From: Paraburkholderia aromaticivorans
Lineage (GTDB): Bacteria; Pseudomonadota; Gammaproteobacteria; Burkholderiales; Burkholderiaceae
Direction: 5' to 3'
NCBI RefSeq assembly: GCF_012689525.1
Contig: NZ_CP051515.1
Span: 744,001 to 808,000, forward strand
Length of the DNA: 64,000 nt
Shown here: positions 34,948 to 44,369 of the stretch, in pieces
How positions within the stretch are numbered: the first letter of the stretch is position 1
Layout: each line of letters begins with the position of its first letter
Translations under genes and position numbers: made by a program
The notes under the pieces: generated by a model
Databases searched by the model: none
Seen by the model: the letters and a program-made list of their open reading frames with translations, nothing else
What the model was told of the DNA's origin: nothing

Positions 34948-35370
34948 ATGAACCGCCCCATCTCTTACGACGAATGCAACTGCTTCGCGCTGCGCCAGGC
35001 GGCCCGGCACGTCACGCAAATCTACGAACGCCACCTCGGCGAGGTAGGACTGACGGCTGCGCAGTTCACGATTCTCGCCAAGCTCGCGCGCATGCCGAAT
35101 CTGCCCATGGTGGATCTGGCGGACGCGATGGTGATGGAGCGCACCACGCTGGTCCGCGCGATGAAACCCTTGCAGCGCGACGGGCTGGTGGTGGCCGAAT
35201 CGGCGGAGCATGACGGCCGCACGTTTCTGTTCAGCCTGACCGAGAAGGGCGAAGCCACGTTCGATCAGGCCGCCGTTGCGTGGCGCGCCGCGCAGGACGA
35301 GTTCGAAAAGAAGTTCGGCCATGCGCGCGCCAAAACGCTGCGCGCCGAACTCTTCAGCATCACTGGCTAG
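34948..35370 (+). CDS. MarR-family transcriptional regulator (first copy)
   Basis: A 140-residue winged-helix regulator. Helical ends form the dimer interface; the DNA-binding core is MVDLADAMVMERTTLVRAMKPLQRDGLVV with the beta wing SAEHDGRTFLFSLTEKG. It has Cys in YDECNCFALRQAARHV near the N-terminus, which could sense oxidants. ATG 34948 is chosen because the family sequence begins there. It precedes a second MarR gene by 81 bp. Its promoter carries the motif shared with the efflux operon, so self-repression and control of efflux are likely. Confidence 0.88.
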   Translation: MNRPISYDECNCFALRQAARHVTQIYERHLGEVGLTAAQFTILAKLARMPNLPMVDLADAMVMERTTLVRAMKPLQRDGLVVAESAEHDGRTFLFSLTEKGEATFDQAAVAWRAAQDEFEKKFGHARAKTLRAELFSITG

Positions 35371-35417
35371 TTGAGGCGCACCCGCTCGTTCCGGCGAGCA
35401 TCGGTCCGCCTCTCTAT

Positions 35418-35429
35418 GTGCATACGCAC
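35418..35429. promoter_or_regulatory. Operator-like palindrome before marR2
   Basis: GTGCATACGCAC, the reverse complement of the site at 34920-34931. It lies 22 bases upstream of the second MarR gene start. Confidence 0.6.
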
Positions 35430-35451
35430 TCACTAACGAGGAAGTGCAGCA

Positions 35452-35874
35452 ATGGAAGGGCTCTTCGACGACGACTGCTTTGCCATCCGCCAGGCCGCGC
35501 GTTATGTCTCGCAGATATACGACCGGCACCTGGTGAATGTCGGGCTGACCATCACGCAATTTTCGCTGCTCGGGCGGCTCAAACGCACCGGCCCCATGAC
35601 GATGAAGCAAATGGCTGAAGCCATGCGCGTGGAACGCACCACATTGGTCCGCACGATCCAGCCGCTGCGCCGCAACGGTTTGGTGTCGAGCGAGGCGCTC
35701 GCTGCCGACGCGCGCGCCCTGACGATCACGCTCACGGCGGCAGGCGAAGAGCGTCTCAAGGCAGGGGGTGAACATTGGCATGCCGCGCAAGCCGAATTCG
35801 AGCATCGTTTCGGCGAACGGCGCGCGGCGGCATTGCGAGGCGAATTGTTCGCCATCACACGGGATTCAATCTGA
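35452..35874 (+). CDS. MarR-family transcriptional regulator (second copy)
   Basis: A 140-residue MarR protein similar to the preceding one: DDDCFAIRQAARYVSQIYDRHLVNVGLTITQFSLLGRL, then MKQMAEAMRVERTTLVRTIQPLRRNGLVS. The two look like a tandem duplication that has diverged. GAGGAAG lies before the ATG. It is followed after 84 bp by the EmrA-type gene, whose upstream region carries the same operator motif. Confidence 0.88.
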   Translation: MEGLFDDDCFAIRQAARYVSQIYDRHLVNVGLTITQFSLLGRLKRTGPMTMKQMAEAMRVERTTLVRTIQPLRRNGLVSSEALAADARALTITLTAAGEERLKAGGEHWHAAQAEFEHRFGERRAAALRGELFAITRDSI

Positions 35875-35935
35875 AGTCGCGGCTACGGCGACGCACGGCC
35901 GGCGCAATCCACGCGCTTTTTTTTCAACGTAACGA

Positions 35936-35947
35936 GTGCATACGCAC
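35936..35947. promoter_or_regulatory. Operator-like palindrome before the EmrA-type gene
   Basis: GTGCATACGCAC again, 11 bases before the ATG at 35959 and between a TTCAAC (-35-like) and a CATATC (-10-like) element. Confidence 0.6.
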
Positions 35948-35958
35948 ATATCGACATC

Positions 35959-37059
35959 ATGTCCACTACTCCATCGACTATCGCCCCGCCGAGCGCGGCG
36001 CAGACCGCCAAACCGGCGCGTCGCATTCCGTGGATGCTGCTCGCGGTCATCACGGTGCTCGCCGTGCTGGCGCTTGCGGCGTCGTACTGGTTCTTCGTCG
36101 GCCGCTTCGTCGAAACGACTGACGATGCCTACGTGGGCGGTGATGTCACCGTGATGGCGCCGAAGGTGAACGGCTTCGTCACGGACGTGCTCGTGCACGA
36201 CAACCAGTTTGTCCACGCGAACGAGGTGCTGATCCGCCTCGACGCGCGTGATTACGACGCGCGGCTCGCGCAGGCCACGGCGGAAGTGCAGAGCGCGCAA
36301 GCCTCCGTGACTGAACTGCAGGCGAAAAAGTCCTTGCAACTCGCCACCATCAACGAGCAGGCCGCCGAGGTCCGCGCGTCCGGCGCCGAATTGACGCGCA
36401 GCGCCGCGGACCAGACGCGCTACCGCGAACTGGTGAAGGACGACGCGGTATCGAATCAGGTCGTCGAACGCGCGGATGCCGATCTGACCAAAGCGCACGC
36501 GGCGGTCGATCGCAGCAGCGCGGCGCTGATCGCGGCGCAACGCCAGATCGCCGTGCTCGACGCGCAGATTGGCGATGCCGAGGCGCGCATCGCGACGGCG
36601 CAAGCCGCCCAGCGTGTCGCGGCCCTGAATGTGGAGTACACGACGATTCGCTCGCCGATCGACGGCTATGTCGGCAATCGCACGGCGCGTGTCGGCCTGC
36701 TGGCGAACACTGGCGTGTCGCTGCTGACCGTGGTGCCGTCGAGCGGATTGTGGATCGACGCCAACTTCAAGGAAGACCAGTTGAAGAAGATGCGCGTCGG
36801 CGACACCGTCGATGTCGACCTCGACGCCTCGAGCACGCCTATTCACGGCGTGGTGGAGAGTCTCGCGCCGGCCACTGGCGCTACGTTCAGCGTGTTGCCC
36901 GCCGAAAACGCCACGGGCAACTTCACGAAGATCGTGCAGCGTGTGCCGGTGCGTGTGCGGCTGGATGTGCCGAAGGCCATGCAAGGCGTGCTGCGTCCCG
37001 GCCTGTCAGCCACGGTGAAGGTGCATGTCGACGCTGGCGACACGCCGGCGCGCGGATGA
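35959..37059 (+). CDS. emrA: EmrA-type membrane fusion protein of a multidrug efflux pump
   Basis: A 366-residue adaptor with one N-terminal transmembrane helix (about residues 26-47). The EmrA signature ETTDDAYVGGDVTVMAPKVNGFV follows, then a coiled-coil hairpin (about residues 100-220), the second lipoyl half (TTIRSPIDGYVGNR) and a beta-barrel (SGLWIDANFKEDQLKKMRVGD). It links the EmrB-type transporter to an outer-membrane channel. First gene of an efflux operon with emrB (7 bp further) and a NodT-type channel. Confidence 0.92.
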   Translation: MSTTPSTIAPPSAAQTAKPARRIPWMLLAVITVLAVLALAASYWFFVGRFVETTDDAYVGGDVTVMAPKVNGFVTDVLVHDNQFVHANEVLIRLDARDYDARLAQATAEVQSAQASVTELQAKKSLQLATINEQAAEVRASGAELTRSAADQTRYRELVKDDAVSNQVVERADADLTKAHAAVDRSSAALIAAQRQIAVLDAQIGDAEARIATAQAAQRVAALNVEYTTIRSPIDGYVGNRTARVGLLANTGVSLLTVVPSSGLWIDANFKEDQLKKMRVGDTVDVDLDASSTPIHGVVESLAPATGATFSVLPAENATGNFTKIVQRVPVRVRLDVPKAMQGVLRPGLSATVKVHVDAGDTPARG

Positions 37060-37066
37060 GCCGATC

Positions 37067-38638
37067 ATGACTCAAGTTCTCGCCAACCCCGCCGACCTGC
37101 CGACGCGAATCAAAGTCCTGGCGTTCACGTTGATGTGCGTCGGGTTTTTCATGGCGACGCTCGATATTCAGATCGTGGCGTCGTCGCTCAAGGACATCGG
37201 CGGCGGCTTGTCCGCGAGCCAGGACGAACTCTCGTGGGTGCAGACCTCGTATCTGATCGCTGAAATTCTGGTGATCCCGATGTCCGGCTGGCTCACCCGA
37301 GTGTTCTCCACGCGCTGGGTGTTCGCGTTTTCCGCGCTCGGTTTTACGGTCACCAGCATGTTGTGCGGTCTCGCGTGGGACATCAACTCGATGATCCTGT
37401 TCCGCGGTTTGCAGGGCGCGCTCGGCGCCGCGATGATCCCGACGGTGTTCACCACGGCGTTCGTGCTGTTCCCCGGGAAGCAGCGCCTGATCGCCTCCAC
37501 CACCATCAGCGCGCTCGCCACGCTCGCGCCGACCATTGGTCCGGTGATCGGCGGCTGGATCACGTCGCAATGGTCGTGGCACTGGCTGTTCTATCTGAAC
37601 CTGGTGCCGGGCCTCGCCGTCACGCTGATGGTGCCGAAGTACGTGCACTTCGACGAGGTCGATCTGTCGCTGCTGAAGAAAGGCGATTACCTCGGCATCC
37701 TGCTGATGTCCGGCTTTCTCGGTTGCCTCGAATACGTGCTGGAGGAAGGGCCGCGTAAGAACTGGTTCGGCGACGACGTGATCCTGACGTGCGCGTGGAT
37801 CACGGCGATTTGCGGATTCCTGTTCCTCGTGCATGCGTTCACCGCGAAAGAGCCGATCGTCGATTTGCGCGCGTTGGCGATTCGTAACTTCGGTATTGGC
37901 AGTCTGCTGTCGTTCATCACCGGGATCGGGATTTTCTGCGCGGTGTTTCTGACGCCGGTGTTCCTGTCTCGTGTGCGTGGCTTTGATTCGCTGCAGATCG
38001 GCGTGGCGTTGCTGTCGGTCGGCTGTTTTCAGCTGGTCGCGATGGTGGTGTATTCGGTGGTCGCGCGCTTTATTGACATGCGGATCCTGCTGGTGTTCGG
38101 CCTGGTGCTGTTCGGCGTCGGCTGTTATCTGTATGTGCCGCTGACCAGTCAATGGGGCTGGCACGAGTTGCTGATCCCGCAGGCGTTGCGCGGCATCGGC
38201 CAGCAGTTCTGCATTCCACCCATCGTCACGATGGCGCTGGGTTCATTGCCGATGTCGAGGCTTCGTTCCGCCAGCGGCCTGTTCAACCTGATGCGTAACC
38301 TCGGCGGCGCGATCGGCATTGCGGTGAGCAGCACGATGCTCAACGACCGCCTGAACCTGCACTACGAGCGGCTCGATGAACATCTGAACGTGGGCCGTCC
38401 GGTGGTCGAATCGATCTTGCAGCAGCAAAGCGCGCATTTCGCGGCAGTGGGCGGCAACGTGCTGAACGCGGCCAACGCCGGCCTCGGTGAACTGCATGCG
38501 CTGCTGATGCGCGAAGCACTCGTGCTGACGTTCTCCGACACGTTTTACGCCCTGTCGCTGTGTTTCGTGGTCGGCCTGTTGAGCGTGCTGTTCTCACGCC
38601 CGTTCGGCAATACCGCGCCGCCGCCCGATGCCCATTGA
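37067..38638 (+). CDS. emrB: EmrB-type MFS multidrug transporter (DHA2, 14 TM)
   Basis: A 523-residue major facilitator with 14 predicted helices. The DHA2 landmarks are visible: GFFMATLDIQIVASSLKDIGGGLSASQDELSWVQTSYLIAEI, SGWLTRVFSTR, RGLQGALGAAMIP and LAPTIGPVIGGWI. ATG 37067 follows the emrA stop by 7 bases. It would export hydrophobic drugs or acids by proton antiport through EmrA and the following outer-membrane protein. Confidence 0.93.
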   Translation: MTQVLANPADLPTRIKVLAFTLMCVGFFMATLDIQIVASSLKDIGGGLSASQDELSWVQTSYLIAEILVIPMSGWLTRVFSTRWVFAFSALGFTVTSMLCGLAWDINSMILFRGLQGALGAAMIPTVFTTAFVLFPGKQRLIASTTISALATLAPTIGPVIGGWITSQWSWHWLFYLNLVPGLAVTLMVPKYVHFDEVDLSLLKKGDYLGILLMSGFLGCLEYVLEEGPRKNWFGDDVILTCAWITAICGFLFLVHAFTAKEPIVDLRALAIRNFGIGSLLSFITGIGIFCAVFLTPVFLSRVRGFDSLQIGVALLSVGCFQLVAMVVYSVVARFIDMRILLVFGLVLFGVGCYLYVPLTSQWGWHELLIPQALRGIGQQFCIPPIVTMALGSLPMSRLRSASGLFNLMRNLGGAIGIAVSSTMLNDRLNLHYERLDEHLNVGRPVVESILQQQSAHFAAVGGNVLNAANAGLGELHALLMREALVLTFSDTFYALSLCFVVGLLSVLFSRPFGNTAPPPDAH

Positions 38639-38648
38639 GGAATTCAAC

Positions 38649-40082
38649 ATGAAACCGATCCTTGTCAAAGTACTGGCGAGCGCCGCCTTGCTGACGCTCG
38701 CGGCGTGTGCGGTGCAACCGGAAACGCACGCCGATTTGCCGCAAACCGTGAAGACCGTCGCGCCTGCCGCGTGGAATGTCGACGCACCGCAAGACAGCGT
38801 CAGCGCCAATGCATGGTGGGCGCAATTCGGCGACCCCGTCATGCATCAACTGGTCGAATCCGTGTTGACCGGCAACCTTGATGTGCAGGCGGCAGTGGAG
38901 CGCGTCAAGCAGGCGCAGGATCTGGCGAAGCAGAATCGCGCGGCCCTGCTGCCTGAGTTGAACGCGAGCGCGACCGCGTCCGACTCGCGTCAGAACACGC
39001 CGCCGCCGCTCGGCTATGTGCGTCAGGCCGGCGTCGGCTTGACGGCGAGCTGGACGCCCGATGTATTCGGTGGCGAACGTCTCGCCGTGCTGGCGGCGCA
39101 GGCGCAGGTGTCGGGACGCCAGTCGGCATTGAACGAGGTGCGCCTCGCGCTCGCCGCGAATACCGCGGCAGCGTATATCGATCTGCGCTGGGCGCAATCG
39201 CAGTTGCAGATTCTGAGCGACAACGAGCAGATCCGCGCACGCGCGTTGAAGCTCACGCAGCAGCGTCTGCACTACGGACTGTCGACGCAACTCGACGTCG
39301 CGCGCGCACAGAACCAGCTCCAGGATCTGCAGGCGCAGATTCCGCGTGTGCAATCGGTGGTGCAGCATCAATTGAGTCTGATCGCGGTGTATTCGGGGCG
39401 CACGCCGGAGAGCGTCGACGGCTTGCTGCTCGCCAACGCACGCGATATGCCGGTGCCCGCGCAAAGCGTGCCGCAGATGCTGCCCTCGGAAGCGCTTCTG
39501 CAGCGTCCCGACGTGCGCACCGCGTACGCGACGGTCGAGCAGCGCGCGGCGGAAGTGGGCGTGTCGAAAGCGCAGCGCTATCCGCAGTTCCGGCTCAATC
39601 TTGCCGACGGCTTGCTGGCCTCGTCCTACCTCGGCTTGCCGACGCTGACCGACAACCTCTTTAGCGCCGCCTTGAACGCGACGAGCCCGATCTTCAACGC
39701 CGGCCGCATCACCGCGAATATCGACGCGAGCGAAAGCCGCATGCGCGAATCGCAACTCGGTTTGCAGCAGACCATGCTGCAAGCGCTGAAGGAAATCGAG
39801 GACAACCGCAGCGATCTGGTGAGCGGCGCAGTGCAGGTGCAACGTCTTGGCGGCGCGCTCGATGCGTCGAACCAGGCGCTGCGTCTGTCGAGCGAATTGT
39901 ACAAGGGCGGCGCGACGGATTTTCTCGATGTGCTCGCCGCGCAGGAGGCGTATCTGCGTGACTCGGAGTCGTTGAACCAGGCCAAACGCGAGCATGCGCT
40001 TTCGGCGGTCGCGTTGTACCGGTCGCTCGGCGGCGGCTGGGATGTGCCTGACGCGGTCACGGCGGTATCGGCGAACAACTGA
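38649..40082 (+). CDS. NodT-family outer-membrane efflux lipoprotein
   Basis: A 477-residue outer-membrane factor with a lipoprotein signal (lipobox LAAC near residue 20). The NodT pattern is clear: WWAQFGDPVMHQLVESVLTGNLDVQAAVERVKQAQ, TASWTPDVFGG, LRWAQSQLQILSDN, LPSEALLQRPDVRTAYATVEQ and KGGATDFLDVLAAQEAYL. It starts 10 bp after emrB with AGGA upstream of the ATG. It provides the outer-membrane exit for the EmrAB pump. Confidence 0.93.
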   Translation: MKPILVKVLASAALLTLAACAVQPETHADLPQTVKTVAPAAWNVDAPQDSVSANAWWAQFGDPVMHQLVESVLTGNLDVQAAVERVKQAQDLAKQNRAALLPELNASATASDSRQNTPPPLGYVRQAGVGLTASWTPDVFGGERLAVLAAQAQVSGRQSALNEVRLALAANTAAAYIDLRWAQSQLQILSDNEQIRARALKLTQQRLHYGLSTQLDVARAQNQLQDLQAQIPRVQSVVQHQLSLIAVYSGRTPESVDGLLLANARDMPVPAQSVPQMLPSEALLQRPDVRTAYATVEQRAAEVGVSKAQRYPQFRLNLADGLLASSYLGLPTLTDNLFSAALNATSPIFNAGRITANIDASESRMRESQLGLQQTMLQALKEIEDNRSDLVSGAVQVQRLGGALDASNQALRLSSELYKGGATDFLDVLAAQEAYLRDSESLNQAKREHALSAVALYRSLGGGWDVPDAVTAVSANN

Positions 40083-40133
40083 TCGACTGATGCACGGGCG
40101 TGGCCAATGAGGTGTTGAACCAACTGGAGTGAA

Positions 40134-41324
40134 ATGATGGCGAATCAGCGAGAAGTGGTGATCTGCAATCCGGTGAGAACGCCGATCGGCGCATTCGGCG
40201 GAGCGTTGAAGGACGTGCCCGCAACCGAACTCGGCGCGGTCGCCGTGCGTGAGACGTTGCGCCGCAGCGGGCTCGACGCGGCTGAGTTGGCGTCGGTCGT
40301 CATGGGCAATGTGATTCAAGCCGGCAACAAGATGAATCCGGCGCGCCAGGCGTCGATCGGCGGCGGCGTGCCGGTGGCCGTGCCGGCGTTGACGGTCAAT
40401 CGCGTGTGCGGCTCGGGCGCGCAAGCGATCGCATCGGCGGCCCAGGAAATTCTGCTGGGTCTCGGCGATGCCGCCGTGGCCGGCGGCATGGAGAACATGG
40501 ACCGCGCGCCGTATCTGCTCGACGGCGGCCGCTGGGGCTACCGCATGGGCAACGCGCAAATCCACGACAGCCTGCTACGCGACGGCCTGAACGATGCGTT
40601 CTCCGGCGAGCATTCCGGCTGGCACACAGAAGACCTCGTCGCGCAATTCGACATCACGCGCGAAGCTCAGGACCGCTGGGCCGCGCGTTCGCAGCAGCGA
40701 TTCAGCGAAGCCCAGGCGCGCGGCGATTTCGACGCCGAACTGGTTGCAGTGGAAATAGCAGGGCGCAAAGGCCCGCAGCATTTCACGCGCGATGAACAAC
40801 CGCGTCCCGACAGCACAGTGGACACGCTGGCGAGACTGCGTCCGGCATTCCGCCCCGACGGCACGATCACCGCGGGCAACGCGCCCGGATTGAACAGCGG
40901 CGCGGCCGCGATGCTGGTGGCCGAGCGGGGTTTCGCGGAAGCACGCGGCATCGCGCCGCTCGCGCGTCTCGTGTCTTATGGCGTCGCCGCGGTCGAGCCC
41001 GGGATGTTCGGGCTCGGTCCCGTGCCGGCCGTGGAGATGGCGTTGGCGCGAGCCGGTTGGCAATTGCACGATGTCGAGCGCTTCGAGATCAACGAGGCAT
41101 TCGCTGCTGTGCCAATCGCGGTCGCGCGCAGACTCGGCATTGCGGACGAATTGATCAACGTGCAAGGCGGCGCGATCGCGCATGGCCATCCGATCGGCGC
41201 GACGGGCGCCGTGCTGACCACCCGCCTGCTTCATTCGATGCAACGCGATGGCCTCAAACGCGGCATCGTGACGCTGTGTATTGGCGGCGGTCAGGGCATT
41301 GCGTTGGCATTGGAAATGCTGTGA
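40134..41324 (+). CDS. Acetyl-CoA acyltransferase (thiolase)
   Basis: A 396-residue thiolase. The nucleophile Cys92 sits in [11 protein letters not shown], the His in the [10 protein letters not shown] loop, and the second catalytic Cys in [10 protein letters not shown]. Other landmarks are [15 protein letters not shown] and [11 protein letters not shown]. It is a biosynthetic or degradative type that condenses or cleaves acyl-CoA. Two adjacent ATG codons exist (40134 and 40137); the second is better spaced from GGAG. It follows the NodT-type gene by 51 bp on the same strand, but a functional link is not evident. Confidence 0.93.
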   Translation: MMANQREVVICNPVRTPIGAFGGALKDVPATELGAVAVRETLRRSGLDAAELASVVMGNVIQAGNKMNPARQASIGGGVPVAVPALTVNRVCGSGAQAIASAAQEILLGLGDAAVAGGMENMDRAPYLLDGGRWGYRMGNAQIHDSLLRDGLNDAFSGEHSGWHTEDLVAQFDITREAQDRWAARSQQRFSEAQARGDFDAELVAVEIAGRKGPQHFTRDEQPRPDSTVDTLARLRPAFRPDGTITAGNAPGLNSGAAAMLVAERGFAEARGIAPLARLVSYGVAAVEPGMFGLGPVPAVEMALARAGWQLHDVERFEINEAFAAVPIAVARRLGIADELINVQGGAIAHGHPIGATGAVLTTRLLHSMQRDGLKRGIVTLCIGGGQGIALALEML

Positions 41325-41517
41325 GTTTGAATCGATAGCAGCAGTGCGTCGGCATGCGAAATACATGTCGATGCACGTTGTCGAAATCTCGCAAATGCGC
41401 GGCGCATCAACTGTGATGCATTCTTCGGCACTAGAGTGCCGTCCCATATTTAAAGTTTTTCCTCCAGCATTACTTTCGTTTAGCATCATTGCCACTTTCA
41501 CAAGAACATCACGAGAC

Positions 41518-42795
41518 ATGGCACTGATCGCTCGAAACATCCTCGGTATTGCAGTACTGCTACTCATCGCGTTCATCTTTTCCACCAACCGTCGTGCCAT
41601 CCGCTTACGGACTGTAATCAGCGCGCTGCTCGCGCAGGTTGGAATCGGCGCATTCATTCTGTTCGTGCCGGTCGGCAAGTCGATCCTTTCGGGCGCGGCG
41701 TCCGCTGTCAATCATGTGCTCGGCTACGGTAACGCGGGCATCGAGTTCCTGTTCGGCGGCCTCGTGCAAGCAAAGATGTTCCAGGTTTTCGGCGACGGCG
41801 GTTTCGTGTTCGCCGTGCGCGTGCTGCCGGCCATCATCTTCGTCACGGCGTTGATCTCCGTGCTGTACTACCTCGGCGTAATGCGCTGGATCGTGATCGT
41901 GCTCGGCACGGTGTTTCAGAAACTGCTCGGCGTGTCGAAGATCGAATCGTTTTCCGCGGTCACCACGATCTTCCTGGGGCAAAGCGAAATGCCCGCCGTG
42001 GTCAAACCGTTCACGCCCGACATGACCGGCGCCGAATTGTTCGCGGTGATGTCGAGCGGCATGGCGGCCGTCGCCGGGTCGGTGCTGGCGGGTTATGCAG
42101 GGCTTGGCGTGCGCATCGAGTATCTGCTGGCGGCGTCGTTCATGGCGGTGCCGGGCGGCTTGCTGTTCGCGAAGATCATTCACCCGTCCACCGAACCGAG
42201 CCGGGTGCATCTGGATAACCTCAACTTCGACGAGAAGCGTCCCACCAATATCATCGAAGCCGCGAGTTCCGGCGCGACCGTGGGCCTGAAAATCGCGGTG
42301 ATGGTCGGCGCGATGCTGATCGCGTTCGTTGGGCTGATTGCGTTGCTCAACGGAATCGTGGGCGGCGTGGGCGGCTGGTTCGGCCATCCGCAACTGTCGA
42401 TGCAATCGGTACTCGGCGTGGTATTCGCGCCGCTTGCCTATCTGATCGGCGTGCCCTGGAACGAGGCCTCGATTGCCGGCAATTTCCTCGGGCAGAAGGT
42501 CATTCTCAACGAGTTCGTCGCGTATGCGTCGCTGTCGCCGTATCTGAAAGACGCCGCGAGCGTGACCGCGGCCGGTCTGCAGGCGCTCGATCCGCGTACC
42601 ATTGCTATCCTGTCGTTTGCGTTGTGCGGCTTCGCGAACTTTTCGTCGATCGCGGTGCTGACGGGCGGCTTTAGCGCCGTCGCGCCGGGACGCCGTGCCG
42701 AAGTCGCGCGTTACGGCCTGCGTGTCGTGCTCGCCGCGACGCTCTCGAACCTGATGAGCGCCACGATTGCGGGCATGTTCATTACGCTGAATTGA
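41518..42795 (+). CDS. nupC: NupC/CNT-family concentrative nucleoside transporter
   Basis: A 425-residue membrane protein with about 9-10 helices. CNT landmarks: GIEFLFGGLVQ, FVFAVRVLPAIIFVTALISVLYYLGVM, FLGQSEMPAVVKPF, VMSSGMAAVAGSVLAGY and CGFANFSSIAVLTGGFSAVAP. It imports nucleosides with protons or sodium. ATG 41518 is chosen by family start; the 193 bp upstream would hold the promoter. Followed by cytidine deaminase and nucleoside hydrolase genes, forming a salvage operon. Confidence 0.93.
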   Translation: MALIARNILGIAVLLLIAFIFSTNRRAIRLRTVISALLAQVGIGAFILFVPVGKSILSGAASAVNHVLGYGNAGIEFLFGGLVQAKMFQVFGDGGFVFAVRVLPAIIFVTALISVLYYLGVMRWIVIVLGTVFQKLLGVSKIESFSAVTTIFLGQSEMPAVVKPFTPDMTGAELFAVMSSGMAAVAGSVLAGYAGLGVRIEYLLAASFMAVPGGLLFAKIIHPSTEPSRVHLDNLNFDEKRPTNIIEAASSGATVGLKIAVMVGAMLIAFVGLIALLNGIVGGVGGWFGHPQLSMQSVLGVVFAPLAYLIGVPWNEASIAGNFLGQKVILNEFVAYASLSPYLKDAASVTAAGLQALDPRTIAILSFALCGFANFSSIAVLTGGFSAVAPGRRAEVARYGLRVVLAATLSNLMSATIAGMFITLN

Positions 42796-42810
42796 ATCGA
42801 GGATTGCTGG

Positions 42811-43200
42811 ATGAATATGGAACAGTTGTTGGAACGCGCGGGCATCGCGCGAGAAAAGGCCTATGCGCCTTATTCGAAATTCAAGGTCGGCGCGGCGCTG
42901 CTGACCAAAAACGGGCAGGTCTTCGACGGCTGCAATGTCGAGAACGCTTCGTATGGTTTGTGCAATTGCGCGGAACGTACCGCGTTTTTCAGCGCCATTG
43001 CGGCGGGTTATCAGCGTGACCAGTTTGCCGCGCTCGCCGTGATCGGCGATACGGACGGCCCGATCGCGCCGTGCGGCGCGTGCCGCCAGGTGATCATCGA
43101 ACTGGGCGGCCCTGAACTGCCGATTCGCCTCGGCAATCTGCGTGGCGCGACGCGCGATACCACCGCACGCGAACAATTGCCGGACGCGTTCTATCTATGA
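42811..43200 (+). CDS. cdd: Cytidine deaminase
   Basis: A 129-residue zinc enzyme. The zinc site is complete: CAERTAFF (Cys and catalytic Glu) and PCGACRQV (two Cys). Substrate contacts appear in SKFKVGAALL and DGCNVENASYG. It deaminates cytidine and deoxycytidine to uridine forms, acting on nucleosides brought in by the upstream transporter. Its stop overlaps the start of the nucleoside hydrolase gene. Confidence 0.96.
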   Translation: MNMEQLLERAGIAREKAYAPYSKFKVGAALLTKNGQVFDGCNVENASYGLCNCAERTAFFSAIAAGYQRDQFAALAVIGDTDGPIAPCGACRQVIIELGGPELPIRLGNLRGATRDTTAREQLPDAFYL

Positions 43201-44162
43201 GCAAGCACAAGGTTATCTACGACACCGACCCAGGTGTGGACGATGCAATGGCGCTCGTGTTTCAGGCGCTGCATCCGGATATCGAACTGCTTGGTCTGAC
43301 AAGCGTATTCGGCAACGCGACGATCGCAACGACCACGCGCAACGCGCGCTTCCTCGCTGGACGGTTCGCCGCCGGCGTGCCGGTCGCGCAGGGCGCGGCA
43401 GCGCCGCTCAAGCGCATCGCGCCCAAGCCGCTCGCATGGATTCACGGCGACAACGGTCTTGGCAATATCGCGTTGGATACAACGGACGAGGCCGCACTCG
43501 ACACGCGTCCCGCGCACCGCTTCATCATCGACACGGTGCGCGCCCATCCCGGCGAAGTGACGCTGCTCGCGGTGGGCCCACTCACGAACCTTGCGCTAGC
43601 GCTCGCCGACGATCCGCAGATCGCCTCGCTCGTCAAACAGGTGGTCATCATGGGCGGCGCGTTCGGCACGGACGGCGTGCTCGGCAACGTCACGCCCGCG
43701 GCGGAAGCCAATATCCTGGGCGACCCGGATGCCGCCGACATCGTGCTCGGCGCGGCGTGGCCGGTCACGATCGTCGGGCTGGACGTCACGCAGCGCACTA
43801 TCATGAGCCACGAGTATCTGGCCTCGCTGCGCGAGCGCGGCGGCGTGGCCGGTCAGTTCGTATGGGAAGTGTCGCGGCACTACGAGGCGTTTCACGAGCA
43901 AAGCGCGCAACTGGCGGGCATCTATGTGCACGATTCGTCGGCGGTGGCCTATGTCGTGGCGCCGCATCTCTATACGACGCGCAGCGGTCCCGTGCGTGTG
44001 CTGACTGACGGCATCGCGGTGGGTCAGACCATCCAGAAGCCGTCGACCATGCCCGTGCCCGCCCCGGCGTGGGATAGCCGGCCCGATTGCCAAGTGTGTA
44101 TCGAGGTGGATGTGCCGGGTATGCTGGCGCTTTACGAGCGCACCCTTTGCGGCACGCTGTGA
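43197..44162 (+). CDS. Inosine-uridine preferring nucleoside hydrolase
   Basis: A 321-residue enzyme. The calcium-binding DTDPGVDDAMAL motif is near residue 9, followed by GLTSVFGNATIATTTRNA, HGDNGLGNI, LLAVGPLTNLALAL and EANILGDPDAADIVL. It splits nucleosides into base and ribose. The ATG overlaps the cytidine deaminase stop (ATGA), so translation is probably coupled. It is the last gene of the salvage operon. Confidence 0.94.
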   Translation: MSKHKVIYDTDPGVDDAMALVFQALHPDIELLGLTSVFGNATIATTTRNARFLAGRFAAGVPVAQGAAAPLKRIAPKPLAWIHGDNGLGNIALDTTDEAALDTRPAHRFIIDTVRAHPGEVTLLAVGPLTNLALALADDPQIASLVKQVVIMGGAFGTDGVLGNVTPAAEANILGDPDAADIVLGAAWPVTIVGLDVTQRTIMSHEYLASLRERGGVAGQFVWEVSRHYEAFHEQSAQLAGIYVHDSSAVAYVVAPHLYTTRSGPVRVLTDGIAVGQTIQKPSTMPVPAPAWDSRPDCQVCIEVDVPGMLALYERTLCGTL

Positions 44163-44369
44163 AAGAGACGCTTACCTGACGCACTGACGGCGTTGCCTGA
44201 TTTGATCTGAAGTAAGCCGCTGTGCAATGCAACACGCCGGTTCACGGCAATCCTGGCCGGTGCCGATCTTCAATCTTTGCTACATTTCTGCACACGCACT
44301 GCATTCGCGCCCCCTGAAGCCTTGGCTCGTGGACGCAAGCGCGTGATCGACACTATCAAGAGGCCAAAG

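Noticed and set aside
38340..40565. A 741-codon open frame on the minus strand opposite the NodT-type gene
   Set aside because: Low-complexity Arg/His-rich translation without family match; antisense of a well-supported gene.
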